From Hemibagrus wyckioides (taxonomy: Eukaryota > Chordata > Actinopteri > Siluriformes > Bagridae), in NCBI RefSeq assembly GCF_019097595.1, contig NC_080711.1:14240928-14304927 (forward strand): a stretch of 64,000 nucleotides of DNA, given 5' to 3'. Every line of letters begins with the position of its first letter. Positions within the stretch are counted from its first letter, which is position 1. Of this stretch, positions 45,964 to 59,515 are shown one piece after another. Position numbers and translations under genes: made by a program. A model generated the notes under the pieces. That model was given only the letters and a program-made list of their open reading frames with translations. It ran no database searches and was not told the origin of the DNA.

Positions 45964-46690
45964 ACAAGATTTGTACACAGGCACATTGGAACGCTGAAAC
46001 AGGTTTGGACTCCTTAATTTCGGTGAAGTCTTGGTAAGCTGTAAATAACAATAGCATTTCTGGGCTTTAACTGTCATGAGGATGCTAATGGAAGTATGGT
46101 GATGTATTTTGTTTCACAATGGTGAAACAAAACTTTGTCAAAGTAATACTGAAAGTCTGGTTTATTGAAATGGAGTAATGTGACTTTAGTTTTCAGGTGA
46201 CTGTGAGCAGGAATATAGTCTCGAGTGAGGTTGAAGGTTGAAGATGGTGTGAGAATTAGCCTGCAAGTTTTGGGGTTGTAGACAGATAGAACTTGCGAAA
46301 AAATGAATATTAATAAAATCATTAATAATTAATTTCTATTACTGTTTCTGCAGAATCTTGCCAAAGTAAGAAATAAATTATTCTGGTCACAGTGTCATGA
46401 CCTGACTCCACATATTTTTATCCATTTATTCTGATTCTTGTTCACCTCCTCCAGTGGACTCGACATTGTGTATTATAACAAGCAGCAATGCAATTGTAAA
46501 ACCCTGGCATGTATGGGTGGAAAGGAGGACTCATGGGAAAGATGATTTTTTTACCAAGCTTCGTTCTTCTTTTATTTTTCATTTCTCTGTGAGTGCTTTC
46601 GGCATTTTCTCACTCTCCAACACACACATGCACAACCACAAACCTATGGCTTTCAGCTCAGCTATCTCTGGTTTGTGGTGTTGTCTCAAC
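45964..46690. other. Intergenic DNA
   Basis: Nothing recognised. Confidence 0.3.
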
Positions 46691-47645
46691 AAACAAATAT
46701 CTTATAAGTAACCTCACCAAGAATACACACAGGTAAGAATCATCATACCTCCTTACCATCCAACACCTGATGCCAGACTACCCCCAATTACCACATATCC
46801 CCACCATCCGACACAGACTGGGAAGCCATACAGCTAGCAACTGACTCTCAATCAAGTAGTTCATCAATGTGTGACATTGGTTATGCATGGAATGTAAACA
46901 ACAGGTTGACTTTTCTATGGTACATACAAAACAGATCAACCCATTGGAGCCTTGGTGCTCAGGTCACTGAGGGACTCCAAAATTCTTTCCATGTTCACTA
47001 TAGTATTGAGTTCACCCCAAACACATTTTTTGCATTCAGGTAAACGGTAGGGACAGCTGCATACCGCCATGCTGGAGCTTGAACTGGAGGGTGGTATCAC
47101 AGTGTGGTATTCTGAAATCAGCTTGCCACCCTTGGTGTTCCTCTGATATGGACCTGACATTGATGACTCCTCAGCCAATGCTGCACACATTCCACCTCGC
47201 CTTCACCTCTCATGCAATTCCTGATGCTCTGCATTAAATCATGGCTTGATAAACAGTGGTCTGAATACAATCAAGGCCTTATGTGCAGTCTCTTGTATAC
47301 TTGCTGATACATGTTACACATTTCTGCTCAATCAGGGAAGGCCTGCAGTGCACCAGGAACCATATCAGAGTTCCTGCTTTTGTTAGGGAATACTGGTCCA
47401 AGATATACCTGGGCTTTGCCCTGGCCTTGATGGACATGGATGGTTTCCCTTGTATGGAAAAAAAGAAAAAGAGGAAAAGGTGGGATTTGGGGGGCTAGTT
47501 TCAGGCATTGGAGCCAAAGGGGGAGGAGAGAAAGAGGCAAGAAAGCATACACAAAGACATCTCTAAAAAACTAGCAAACAACACATAGGTAATCTTGCCA
47601 AGATTACACACAGGTGAGAATCATCGCACATTCTGGTTCGACCAG
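46691..47645. repeat. Segment bounded by short direct repeats
   Basis: About 41 bases at 46699-46739 (AAGAATACACACAGGTAAGAATCATCAT in the core) resemble 47589-47629 (AAGATTACACACAGGTGAGAATCATCGC) with about seven mismatches. The roughly 850 bases between them are less AT-rich and include an 84-codon minus-strand frame (46936-47190) with a serine run; it matches no family I know. A degenerate LTR-like arrangement is possible but not demonstrated. Confidence 0.35.
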
Positions 47646-47934
47646 CCTCCTCTGCAGATATAAAAAAGGTGCCATCATAGATTTGTTTGTATTCATCGCA
47701 AACTTATGGAAATGTCTGCACTATACATTGTACACTGCACAGCACACTCAAATTTGACATTGCTTTTTCGTATTATTAAATATATAAATTAAGACATAAC
47801 CTCTCCCTTTATCTTTAAAACCTCAAAAAGATATGATTTAAGATCATGTGAACATTTTATGGATTTTTGTTTGCATTTTTTGGAGTGTGGCATTTGCAGA
47901 AGGATGTAATGTAATCCCATGATCCCATGAATCC

Positions 47935-48333
47935 AGAACTGTGACTGGGGTCACTGTGAATGGCCGGACTTCTAATCATCCCACCATCTCTCAGGGTAAA
48001 AGGTAGGTATTCATCTAGACTCTTCTCTGTTCTGGCACCGAGGTGGTGGAATGAACTTCCCCTAGATGTCTGTACAGCAGACTCTCTGACTGTCTTCAAA
48101 GGACATCTTAAGACCTACCTTTTCCTGAAGCACTTAAACTAGCTCTTATCTTTCCCTGTTTATGTATTGTTATATGTTTAAAAAAAAAAAACCATCCAAT
48201 TTTAGGCTAATGGTATCCTAAGTCTATAACCTATTGAACCAGTGTTAATGTATTCAGTGATAGAGACTTAAAGCACTTTTGTATGTCGCTCTGGATAAGA
48301 GCGTCTGCCAAATGCCAGGAATGTAAATGTAAA
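47935..48333 (+). mobile_element. 5'-truncated L2/CR1-clade LINE fragment
   Basis: The plus strand encodes the C-terminal end of the LINE ORF2 product: VKGRYSSRLFSVLAPRWWNE, LPLDVCTADSLTVFK and LKTYLFLKHLN, with the stop at 48140-48142. A 3'UTR and the full terminal tail follow: TATGTCGCTCTGGATAAGAG, CGTCTGCCAAATGCC and GAATGTAAATGTAAA. The same family is present at 57811-59165. Confidence 0.85.
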
Positions 48334-50149
48334 TTATCGACACATGATCAAATTCAAATATCCCAGTTAACCTTTTCTTTTCTATTTCTATAGCTTTATA
48401 TTTTGTCAAGTTAAATTGAACGAATTAAATTGTTCATTTCTTCTGTAGAGTGGATAGGTTTTAGGGTGGTTCCAGTTCCAAATGTACCACAATGTGTATT
48501 ACACAGTGAATACACCAAGAAAATACATGCATCGAGTTAACAGAGTTAGAACTTTGACAGCACTGAGACATGAAAGTTAACAATCAGCAACAGTTTCTAT
48601 ATAGTGGCAAATCAACATGGGAGAAAATACTTTGACTCTCAGCTCTCATATCCTTCAAAGGAAGTATTTTCTCTTACGCAGATTGGCAGTGCTACTGTGT
48701 AAAACAACAAGGAACACAAATAAACTAGAGTTTAAATATGCAGTGAAGAAAGTAGACAAATAATAAAAAGGATTAATTCCTCATGGTATACACTTAATTT
48801 TTATATGTGAGATGTAAATATATTCTTAGGCTTGTTGGTATTTCCTGGTAATTGATGTTATTTATCCAGCAGCAGATGATCCATGGAAATAAAAAAAAAA
48901 TTTCACTCACTGGGCTAAAAACTACAGCAGCATTGTAGTTGTGCTTTGTCCATTTTACTGCAGTTGTACTGAGGTACTAAAAACTAACTACCTTTATGCA
49001 GTTGCCCCCCTGCCATTAAACTTAATACTCCCCCGAGATTATTGGCACCCTTCATATAATGATAAAACAATGAAAGAATTCCATTCCATTTCCATTCAAT
49101 AAATACAGGAAAAATTATTTGTTTATTTATTTCACAAAAGAGTCAATATTCTAAGAAGCGAGTTAGAGATCACTGACAGAAATGTTGTTTGGTCAGTTAA
49201 CTTTTGTTGATGTTATTTACTTGTTTGTGTGTTTGTTGCTTTAAAAGATTAGACATGAGGAAATCTGACCTTTGGTACAAAGCAGTTAACATGGTCAATA
49301 TCACACATCTACATTAGGTAACATTAGGTAAATGATTTATATTGCATTTCAGTTAATTTAGATTATGTTTTAGATTAATTTGAGGATGCAAGTTGTAGTT
49401 GCTGTAGTTGCTTCAGACCCTAATAATGCAGTAATGCTAGAAACTAGTTGGCATAAAAGGCCAAAGGCTACTGAGGACTAAGTTAAAAAATAAAAATGTT
49501 GTCCTCTTTTATCCCAAACAGATTTACACTGATCAGATATTTCACTTTGAAATGTTCAGCAGCAATTCACACATTTAATGATTGCGGGACCAAATGAGTC
49601 ATCTTTTCAGCGATGATTGCAGAAGAAGAATCATGTATAATAAGCTCTAATAAGCTTCAAATGATTATGTTTTTTAAAGAAACTGACGACTTTTTACACT
49701 GTACACAAATTTAATATCTCTTTCATTATTAACGGTTGGAAAGGAGTCGTATGATTAATGAGCCTAGCTAAAGCCCATTAGAAATAGAATTCATCTTAGC
49801 TGTTAGTGTTTTATCACTTACCGTGCATGAATCATTACTATATGCTGTCAGCTAAACTAACACAACATCAGTGGCCATAGAAAATACTGTCATTGAGCAT
49901 CATAAGTAAAAGAGTTATACGTAGCTTGAGCTGCATCTAATAAGGAATGTATGAGTCATCAGGTCATCAGTATCAGATCTCAGGTCACTGTGCTGCTTAT
50001 TCTAACAGGTAGAACCATATTTTTAATGCTTTAACACAGTTATAGCACAGTACAATATAGTACATTCGTTTGCATCATTTAGATGGTTACGAGGAGTAGA
50101 ATTGGAGTTCCACTCTGCTTATACTGTACACAAGTACTGTACAACTGTA
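48334..50149. other. Intergenic DNA
   Basis: No gene. The block 49555-49880 is repeat-free and a possible conserved non-coding element. Confidence 0.3.

Positions 50150-50213
<64 letters not shown>
50150..50213. repeat. (TC)n(AC)n microsatellite
   Basis: About ten TC units followed by about twenty-two AC units. Confidence 0.97.
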
Positions 50214-50214
<1 letters not shown>

Positions 50215-52151
50215 CCTGTCCTTATGGTCCTTGGTCAAACATGAAGTCATGTGATTACACAGAAATGTGTTTAAATAGTGCTCTGAAGTGATTAAAAACA
50301 TCATAGACTTCTAGCATTAGAGTGGCCATCAGCTTGATCAATGTAAAAACCTAATGATTGATGCTATTTTCAGATGCGTAGTTACAGGAAAGGTAAACCA
50401 GATAATTGCTTGGGGCCACTAGTTTTAAGGGGACCCAATGAATGACCCAACGACACCAAATCCATGAAGATTTCAAACTCCCAAAAACCTCCACTATGTA
50501 ATGTACTATTTTATACAGCATTTTGTTCCAGTTCACTACTTTAATGGGTTGAGAGGTTTTCAAAGTGTTCTTATATTTCGTTTAAGTGCATTACGATGTC
50601 TGTCCTCTTCATAAAATTTCACTTCCTACTTTGAACCAGTTACTGCAGCAGTGTTAGCGTTATCTAGAAGACATGGCAACTTTCGACTTTTTAAGCTTGT
50701 CTGATGAAAATAAAAAGCATGACGCAGGACACCAATTTCCCTGCAAGCATTCTTAACAGAAACATACAAGTCAATGTGAGGTAGTGACTATGCTATAATG
50801 AGTGGGAGTGTGGCTTCTTCATGATTTATTTTAACAAGTGGAGCAACAAAAAAACCCAAAACAAAACATTTGGCCATATTGTGTCTTGTTTATAGAACTG
50901 TTGTATAAAAGAAATATCACACTGGCAATCAATGCAGTTTTACTGAATATCAAAAGAAGATGAGGATGCAGGAAATAGTGCTTTTTTGGAGAATGTAATG
51001 GTAATTATTTAAGCTTTCTCAAACTAGAATTCACCATCTTGCAACATCAAATGTTCAAATTTAAATAAAAGTAAAGTTTTATTTGCTTTGTCAAAATAAT
51101 ACTTGAACATGTTATTTCTTATCATGAAGAATACCAGTGCTTTTGTAGTTGACTGAACAGACATTGGTGCATAAACAAGGTGGAGCTAAATATGAACTTA
51201 ACAGTTTGAGCTCATAAATGAAGAATCATAGATTAACTGCAAAGTACTAGATACACGACAAACCTCCGTCTGTTTCTGAATAAATGCAGGGAGCTTCATT
51301 ATGGTCAAAGCATTCAAACCTGTGTTGTCATCAGCTCACACTAATACTCCCACAGCTTTCTCTAACTCAAACCTTTCACTTACCTCCTAATGCACATCAA
51401 CGAGTCAATTTAACTTTGGAAACAGAGCTCATTCGTCAGTATTATCTCTTTAAAAAAATCTCCAGCTCTTCTTTTTTTTTCTGTGATAATTTCAATTTCT
51501 TTATGTCCTGGGGAAATTGAAGCAAGACTAGGTTTGGAGAATAGGTAACACTGTTTTAAAAAGAATTTTAGATGCAGTCAATCTAATAAAAGAAGCAAAA
51601 CAAAAAGATTACCCCAAATCCCAGCATGGTTTTGCAGCTACAGTTTAGATTTCACATGAAACAAGTTATATGAAAAGTTACAAATAAGCATCACTGGATG
51701 CTGGGTTTCTTCATTCATACGGAATTCGGAAAAACCTGCTTGCAAGCGCTGACGTCACTGTGGGACTGTGAGTTTTATGCATAATCCATTTGTCTTGCTA
51801 CCTGGTTATATGAACAAGAACAAAAATCTCCTGTTTTTTGAGGATAGAGAATATCGGTAGTGAAACAGAGAATGTGTTGGGGAAGTTGTACTGTGTAAAC
51901 CTCTCTCTCTTGGTGTGTGGTTGACATTATAAAGAAAGTTCAACTGTCCTAATGATGAAGTGTTCTGGCCTGCAGTAATACATTCTTTTACACAAACAAG
52001 TTTTGTCTCTCTGGGAGCCACTAATCTAATGAAATTGTGGAGTTCATTAGGGGACAGCTATTAATTAATCACACTAAAAAATGTGAATATTTGACAGTAC
52101 TAGTCTTTCTGACAGAGAGACCAGTTGTCTTGGGAAGGAGATCTGGAAAGG
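50214..52151. other. Intergenic DNA
   Basis: Nothing recognised. Confidence 0.35.
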
Positions 52152-52304
<153 letters not shown>

Positions 52305-52320
52305 GCCATGTAAGGATGTA

Positions 52321-52510
52321 TATCTTGTGGAATGGTTAAATATCTGGGTTTCTGATCAGAATGTTGGGAATTTAAGCCCCCCAACCACCAATCTGCCACT
52401 GTCAGGCCCTTGATCAAGGCCCTTAACCCTCTCTGCTCCAGGGAAACTGTAGCATGGCTGACCACAACTTCGTAACAAGCTGAGAAATGTGAAGAAAAGA
52501 ATTTCTCTGT
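52321..52510 (+). repeat. tRNA-derived SINE (SINE-2)
   Basis: A-box-like GTGGAATGGTTAAA and B-box-like GGGAATTTAAGCCCC are followed by the conserved blocks GGCCCTTGATCAAGGCCC, TTAACCCTCTCTGCTCCAGG, CATGGCTGACC and GAAGAAAAGAATTTCTCTGTG. This is the structure of a widespread fish tRNA-SINE whose usual 3' tail resembles the LINE-type end at 14892. It begins just after the ATCT microsatellite. Confidence 0.75.
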
Positions 52511-52788
52511 GCTGCAGTCTATATTGGACAAAGAAGATCTTTTCTTTCTCTCTGTTTTAATATTGCATCTCAAAAAATCACAAATCTCAAATAAGACATA
52601 ATTTTCTTGGCCAGATATGTTTAGTCAACATCTTCTGACTGTATTTATGCTTAGTAAGGTGTTGCAGGCAATAGCATTAGTATGATGACAGTGGTACAAC
52701 AAATTGCAAATATACCATTTCAGCAATGACATTTGAGTGGTAGAGGTACAAAATGCATATTTCTGACCTGTTAATCAGGACACTGTTA
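52511..52788. other. Intergenic DNA
   Basis: Nothing recognised. Confidence 0.3.
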
Positions 52789-52998
52789 GCTTTCTGTGTG
52801 AGACATTTTTACCTCTGTTGAAGTAACCTTACACAGAATTTTATTGCTTGAAGATATCGTCTTGGGCACCTGGGGGCATCTTAGAGAGCAGAAATGCGTT
52901 TGATATCACCATTTAGAATAAAGATATAAACATTTGCTTGAAAACCTTACAGAAATACTTATAAAAACAAATTCATAAAGCTTTAAGTGTCTTCTTTT
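52789..52998. repeat. Dispersed repeat X, copy 2
   Basis: Counterpart of 34975-35280. After the shared TAAGTGTCT it continues with unrelated sequence (TCTTTTAAATGGG), whereas copy 1 continues with Tc1 sequence. Confidence 0.65.
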
Positions 52999-53639
52999 AA
53001 ATGGGCCATTAACCATCACTGTGGAGTGTGACATGACTAAGAAATTTAATACTGAATATGGACACCCACATCAGGCACCAATTTGTATTAATTTGTAGTA
53101 AAAGTGTTAAATAAGGATTGTACTCAAATTCAACACAAATTCAATATGATGTCTACCTTTTCTATGTGAAGCATTGTGTAATAGGTATAGATTTAACATT
53201 AAACAGTGTTTAGCCAACTGAAAGTACCAATGTAATCTATCAGAGTAAACTAGTAGCAGCTCAGCAACAGGTTGTAGTGTAAGTGGGCAGCTACAGGTGG
53301 CCTGTTTGATACCATTCATAAAATCTCGGCACAGCTGCTGTGTGTGTGATCAAGATTTTGTAGGCTTTGGGTTTGTTCCATTACCTTATGGCAGGCATTA
53401 ATTACACGGCCTGCTACATGAAGTCATCTCACTCACACAGCTTGACGAGTTACTGAGAGCACTGAACAGAGACTATTCATGCCAGATGACAACCATTAAT
53501 TACCATATTGTCTATATGCATTTCAAGAAAATACGCTTTTGAAACCATGTTTAAGAAATTATCAAATATAACATTATTGCTTGGAAATGGTAAGAACCTG
53601 CCAGGTAGAACCTGTCACTCACGTATCACTTATTTTCTA
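52999..53639. other. Intergenic DNA
   Basis: No gene. Bases 53380-53515 are repeat-free with two ATTAATTA-type words and could be a conserved element. Confidence 0.3.
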
Positions 53640-53890
53640 TTAGTTCATCTGCACAAGGTCAAGGTGGATCTGGAGCTTATCCTGAAAACACAAGGAAATA
53701 GTACATCCTTACACACACTTCTTCACAACTTTAGACACTTTAGAGTAGACAATCACAACATCAATTTGGGAGCTGGGGGGAAATCAGAGTACCTTGAGGA
53801 AAATCAGAGACCATGCTGAGCTCCCTATCGAACCCCAAATCCTGGTGATGTGAGACACAACACAATATGTGCCACCACGGTGCTGCTTGC
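53640..53890 (-). repeat. tRNA-derived SINE, complete but decayed
   Basis: In reverse orientation it runs from the promoter end (GCAGCACCGTGGTGGCACA near 53870, GGTTCGATAGGGAGCTCAGC near 53830) through TCTCTGATTTTCCTCAAGG to the 3' end (GATAAGCTCCAGATCCACC near 53660). Related to SINE-1. Confidence 0.7.
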
Positions 53891-54174
53891 CAATCATTCT
53901 TGTTTGATTAGAAACAAGTCGCTTAGATATGACATCTCATGAATACTTAATTGTGTTATTTATGAAAGTTGGAACATAGTTATGCTAAAACAGTACTTCA
54001 CTCCCAAATGCTATTTTAATTAAAATTCTGTATTAAACAAATAGGGTTCAAAGACACAACCTTAAGGAAATACACAAAGGCTGATCAAAAACATAAAAGA
54101 TGAAGCAAAGCAAGAGAGAGAATACACTGAACAAAAAGTTAGATTTTCTCAAAAAAAAAAAGTGTGGTAATTAT

Positions 54175-54205
<31 letters not shown>

Positions 54206-57200
54206 AATATCTTAGTAAAATTAACAAAGCATATTTTAATTAAGGTTTACATGTCACCAATGATTACTATCAATCATAAAGTATGAACATTTAACTAGCA
54301 ATTGTCTTGTTTTTTAATATACATATTACTCAAAATTAAAGGAACTACATAAATCTATAAACACTGTAAAACATACACATCACCTACACAGTATCAATAC
54401 TGCTTAATGCTCAATAACATATTTATTGGGTCCAACCAGAAATAGCACAAAATGAGTCTATGCACTCACTTCAGTCTTTGAGAACTGTGAAAAACTTAAT
54501 AAAACTTTACTAAGACAATTGATCCTTCCAAACATTTCATAATACAATATCCTTAGGCCTTAAAGCTAACCCAAAACAAAAAAATATTGAAAAATCCATC
54601 ATGCTCAAAATGAAATCAGTTTAAAGTTCTGTGAACACATATGGAAATTGAATTCAATCAGTTCAAGTAAACATTAGTTCTGTTTTTCGGTTTTTTTTAG
54701 GCACTGGCAAAGTAATTTTAGCCATTTTAACCAAGTAAAATATACACTTTAGATTTTAGCTACGTATATATCCATGAATTCATTTACTACTGTATTTTTA
54801 ATCGAGAATTTAAGTCATTCTAATCATTTGCTTTTCATGTACAAATCACAGATTTGTTTTTGTCACATGTACAAAATCTTTTTCTAATTCTGTGTAATCC
54901 TATGAACATGAAAGCTTGCGTTATGTAAAAAGAATTCATACAGCTCCTGATTTACTGAGCAGGCTGAAAAATTCATAAAGCTCCCAAAGCATTTATTGTG
55001 AAATTACATTTGCACTGTGCTGTACAGCCTATGAGGCCATTATAAAGAAATCCACCATATTCCAAGTATCCATGACCAAACGGATAATGAAGTTTCTTTG
55101 TTCGGTCCAGACAAACAGCACCGATTATAGCAGAAGCTGGAATCCATTTACGCACAAGCTTAATGGATAATTTCCTTCTGCAGGTGCTGCTGCCTGAGAA
55201 AGTAGTTTCTTTTCTGCTCTCCTATTACAGCATGTTTTGGAGTAAGACATTTTATAAATCCCATGTACCATACCTCACAGTTTTATATTGTGATGTAAGG
55301 ACTAAATGTCTTCATCGCAAATAATCTATAACATTCCTGGTGTAGCTTAAAGTACAGAAAATAACAGTAGTATATTTGACTGTGTATTTGTATCCACTCC
55401 CTTACATGTAACAGTGAATTTTGCTTTGCGGTATATGTTACGGTATAGACCTTATTTCGGTGCTTAATAATGCACATTCACAGAATATTTTATATCCATG
55501 CAGCCTAGAAGTGATACACAGTGTAGGGCAAAAACGTTAAGTATCGGTTTTCACTATTATAGCAAATCTTAAGACTTTCTGGGCCATAATTAGGTAAAAG
55601 AAAGAAAATACCCAGTCATGGTAATGGCTTCAGGCCTTGGATCTGTTTTTTTCTTCTGTAATGGAGCTGCTACTGACCTACGATGTGAAATGTAGATTTC
55701 CCAAGTGTTTGATCAGAAAATATCGCTTGCAGCCTTTCAGTCCTGCATAAATCAGTCCAAAGGGTCATGAATATAGGCACAAATGTTAGAAAAAGGATAC
55801 AATAAACTTCCTTTTTAATCCACTGATCTAGAGCTTTGCATTGAAATGCATTGGAAAATTAATAAGGAAACAGTCTATACACATTTCAAGAAAAGACCCT
55901 GTTTAACAATGCAAAGGGGAAATGATTCTTTTTATTTATTCTGTTAGGAAACACATTGACAGAAAACCCCTCAATGTTAGTCGTAGCCTAAATCCAATAC
56001 AGACAGTTCCAATAAGGCAGATGATATTGCGATATTGTTTGTGTGTGTGTATGTATAACTTTATCATATGTACTTACATTATATTTATTTTTTATTATTT
56101 TTATTTTTATATATATTTTTTTATTTCACACTACTTTAGGTGTATAGGTTTTCTTTGATATTACTCCTCTTGCACTGCCAACGTCGATTTTCCCTACAGT
56201 GTAATGAACTTATTACAATTAATAAAGGTATCTCTAATCTCATCTCATCAACTAATTTTAGTTTGGTGTATTAAGATTCACACTCACAGTTTTTAATGTC
56301 ACACTTAAATTTGAAGGTTCTCCTTACAGTATATGTAGAGTATATACACTTGAAGAAATCAGATGCATAAGAACATAAACTGTCCCATTTAGTTTTGGTA
56401 AACTGTGTTACATTTATTTTCTTCAACCTTTTTAAATCAGCTTCAGGGTAGTAATGGCCCTCCGCTTCACATCACCTCACCCTGCATCACCTCACCCTGT
56501 CACTTATTATTTTCCAATAACAGCAGGTCCCAGCGTGTTTAGTGTTAAGAGTTTTAGTTCTCAGCATTAGTGCTTTTTTAATCCAATTTCAATGATTACA
56601 GTTTATTATTCATTACTGTCGTATCAACATCAGAACTGGCTATATACATCCCAAATTCCAGAGCAGCCTACAAACCTGGCTGCCAAGAAATACAACACAC
56701 CAGGTGCATCTTAATTATCTCCATAGCTCATTAGTCAGGGCACTGATCAGACAATTGGTTATTTTGAGTGTCTCAATCACAAAATCTTTCTAATGCCCTG
56801 GAACGTTTGCTCCCTAAAAAAATCCCACAATGCACTGCAAACACCAGAGAGCATCAAAAGTCAATGTCATCTACAAATAAGTAGCTTGTTATTCTTGTTG
56901 TAGCCGTCAAATGATTACTTACAGTAATGATTTTTAACTTTATTTGATATTCTGTACAGTATAATGATTTAAAAAAATTCAATAGCTAGCCTAGAAGTAC
57001 CATGATAAAAAAAAAAGTTAATATACTTAAGGTAACAAAATTTATATAACATACAAAACTTAAATATTTTGATTTAACTTAAATATTTTGATTTAACTTA
57101 AATACTGATTGATGAGGAAATAAGAATGCTGTCGGAAATCGAGTGATCAGTGTTTCAGTTTGTTGTGAGCCTTACCAGAGCCCGAAGGTGTATGCATCTA

Positions 57201-57810
57201 TTCATAACCTAGGGAGCTAGAGAGCTGATTGAGACACAACCTCAGACTCTCACATTCACACTCACTTCATAACACTCTCACAGTTTATAAGGACTCTGAA
57301 CACACACAAGTATTTACGAAGTATACTCTCTGTGTCTCTTTGTAGCAGTCGATACCAAGCCTTTTGATTCATTAATCACTTTTGTTTCACTGGGTTTGAC
57401 CTTGTTTTTTTATTTTTTCTACATTATTCGATCTTACCTGCCATTGTTCATCACCAGAACCATGCCAGTTATCTGACTATGTTTTCAGATTACATTTTTG
57501 TCTTTTGCCTCGACAACAAAAATCATTTTGAATCCTCATCTGCGACTTTACAATTCAAGAATGACATACTATATTATTTATCCATTTATAATTAAATTTT
57601 GTGTAATTATTGAAAATAATCAACAACTTCTGACTAATCAGAATTGGGAATTCAGCTGCTGTGTTCTAAATGAATTTAATAATCACTTTAAATTCAAGCG
57701 GTGTTATTTATGTTAATGAAGAACATTATATTACAAGAGTAAAGCCCATGTAGGAAATTTGCATTTTAGTAAATTATGTGTATAATAAATAACAAACCAT
57801 ATCAGCTGTA
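53891..57810. other. Intergenic DNA
   Basis: No gene over 3.9 kb. It holds a (TC)n(AC)n tract at 54175-54205, a possible LINE 3' tail at about 56165-56250 (TTGCACTGCC...AATAAAGGTATCTC then ATCTC units), and a 19-bp unit (TAAATATTTTGATTTAACT) in just over two tandem copies at 57059-57105. Confidence 0.35.
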
Positions 57811-59165
57811 TTACATTTACATTTCTGGCATTTGATCCAGAGCGACGTACAAAAGTGCTTTAAGTCTTTATCAATTAATATATTAACACTGGTTCAATAG
57901 GTTACAGACTTAAACTGAGTTGGTGTTTATAAACTAGATTAAGTGCTTCAGGAAGAGGTAGGTCTTCAGGCATCGTTTGAAGACAGTCAGTGACTCGGCT
58001 GTATGGACATCTAGGGGAAGTTCATTCCACCACCTCGGTGCCAGAACAGAGAAGAGTCTAGAGGTATACCTACCTTTTACCATGAGAGATGGTGCTAGTG
58101 GACCTGAGGGAGTGAGGTGCAGTGCGAGGAGTGATAATATGGTCCATTCTTGGCTTTGTAGGCAAGCATCAGTGTTTTGAATCTGATGCATGCAGCTACC
58201 GGAAGCCAATGGAGGGAACGCAGCAGCGGGGTGGTGTGGGAGAACTTAGGCAGGTTGAAAACAAGCCGTGCAGCTCCATTTTGGACCATTTGCAGTGGAC
58301 GAATTGCATTCAGAGGTTGTGAGCAGTGGCTGAAGGGGAGATCATTGAGTTGTTCAGAGATAATGCAAGATGCTGGGCTAGGGATGAATCACCTGCGATG
58401 ACCAGCAGTTCAGTTTTGCTGGGATTGAATTTCAGATGATGAGCTGTCAACCAAGATGAAATGTCCACCAGACACGCTGAGATCCGAGCAGAAGCCATGG
58501 TATCTGAGGGAGGGAAGGAGGAGATAAGTTGGGTGTTATCAGCATAGCAGTGGTATGAAAAGCCATGTGAGGATATAACTTTGCCAAGAGAGTGGGTGTA
58601 GTGGGAGAAAAAGAGAGGACCAAGTACAGAGCCTTGTTGGACACCAGTAGAGAGTCTACATGGAGCAGATGTCAATCCCTTCCATGTTACCTGATATGAG
58701 CGACCATCCAGGTAGGAAGCAAACCATTCCCATGCTGTTCCACAAATTCCAAGACTCCTGATGGTGGACAAGAGAGTCTTGCGGTTAACTGTGTCAAATG
58801 CTGCAGAAAGGTAGAGGAGAATGAGGACCGATTACCTCTTGGCTGATCTAGCAGCATATAGTTTCTCAGTGACTGCCCAAAGGGCAGTCTCTGTGGAATG
58901 TGGTGCTTTGAAGCCAGGCTGGTTGGGATCATGGAGTTTATTCTGCAAAAGATAGTCATTAAGCTGATTATAAACAATTCGGTCGAGAATTTTGAAAGAA
59001 AGGAGAGAAGTGATACCGGTCTGTAATTACTGATGTCAGAGGGATCCAAAGCAGGTTTCTTCAGTATGGGGATAACCCTTGCTTCATTAAAGGCAGTTGG
59101 TTCATGACCAGATGGTATTAAAACTTCAAATGCTTTTGTTGAATGAAAGAGAAAGGACTGCACTT
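57811..59165 (-). pseudogene. 5'-truncated L2/CR1-clade LINE, reverse transcriptase part
   Basis: On the minus strand the frames, broken by shifts, read in order: ARVIPILKKPALDPSDISNY and RPVSLLSFLSK (about 59080), [20 protein letters not shown] (about 58800, first catalytic Asp), [27 protein letters not shown] (58535-58546 encodes YADN), AARLVFNLPKFSHTTPLLRS and LHWLPV, and finally RLFSVLAPRWWNELPLDV and FLKHLI. The family normally has YADD; here the last codon is Asn (58535-58537), a single G-to-A change. The 3' terminus at 57811-57862 keeps the ATGTAAATGTAA tail but lacks about 13 bases (AAGAGCGTCTGCC) of the copy at 48 kb. The 5' part (endonuclease) is missing. Inactive relic. The clade assignment is by recall. 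Confidence 0.85.
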
Positions 59166-59515
59166 TGCATTTATCCAAATCAATGGATATCATTTAAATA
59201 AGAGAGAAGGTACAAAGTGTGATGTGGCCATCCTGGAAATCAGCATGATGGATAAACAGTAACAAGTGAATAAGCAAAAAGACATTCAACAGTTACTAAA
59301 GACTCAAGGATTAAAAAATATTTTGGAGATAATAATTGCTTATAATGTTTGTAGTTATAAATCAGTTAAGATAAGCAGATTACAGTTAACACAAGGAGTC
59401 AGTAGCTCTGCATATCATCTAGTGACATGAACACATGGACTAAACTGGTTTTATTTATCAGGAATAGGAATATAGGAATTTTATCAAACTGTTATCAAAT
59501 GCCTAAAAAGTGATA
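59166..59515. other. Intergenic DNA
   Basis: Nothing recognised up to the TA at 59514-59515 that flanks the Tc1 element. Confidence 0.35.

Noticed and set aside
46936..47190. 84-codon minus-strand frame with cysteines and a serine run
   Set aside because: No recognisable domain, no splice or promoter context and no family resemblance. Kept only as part of the segment description.
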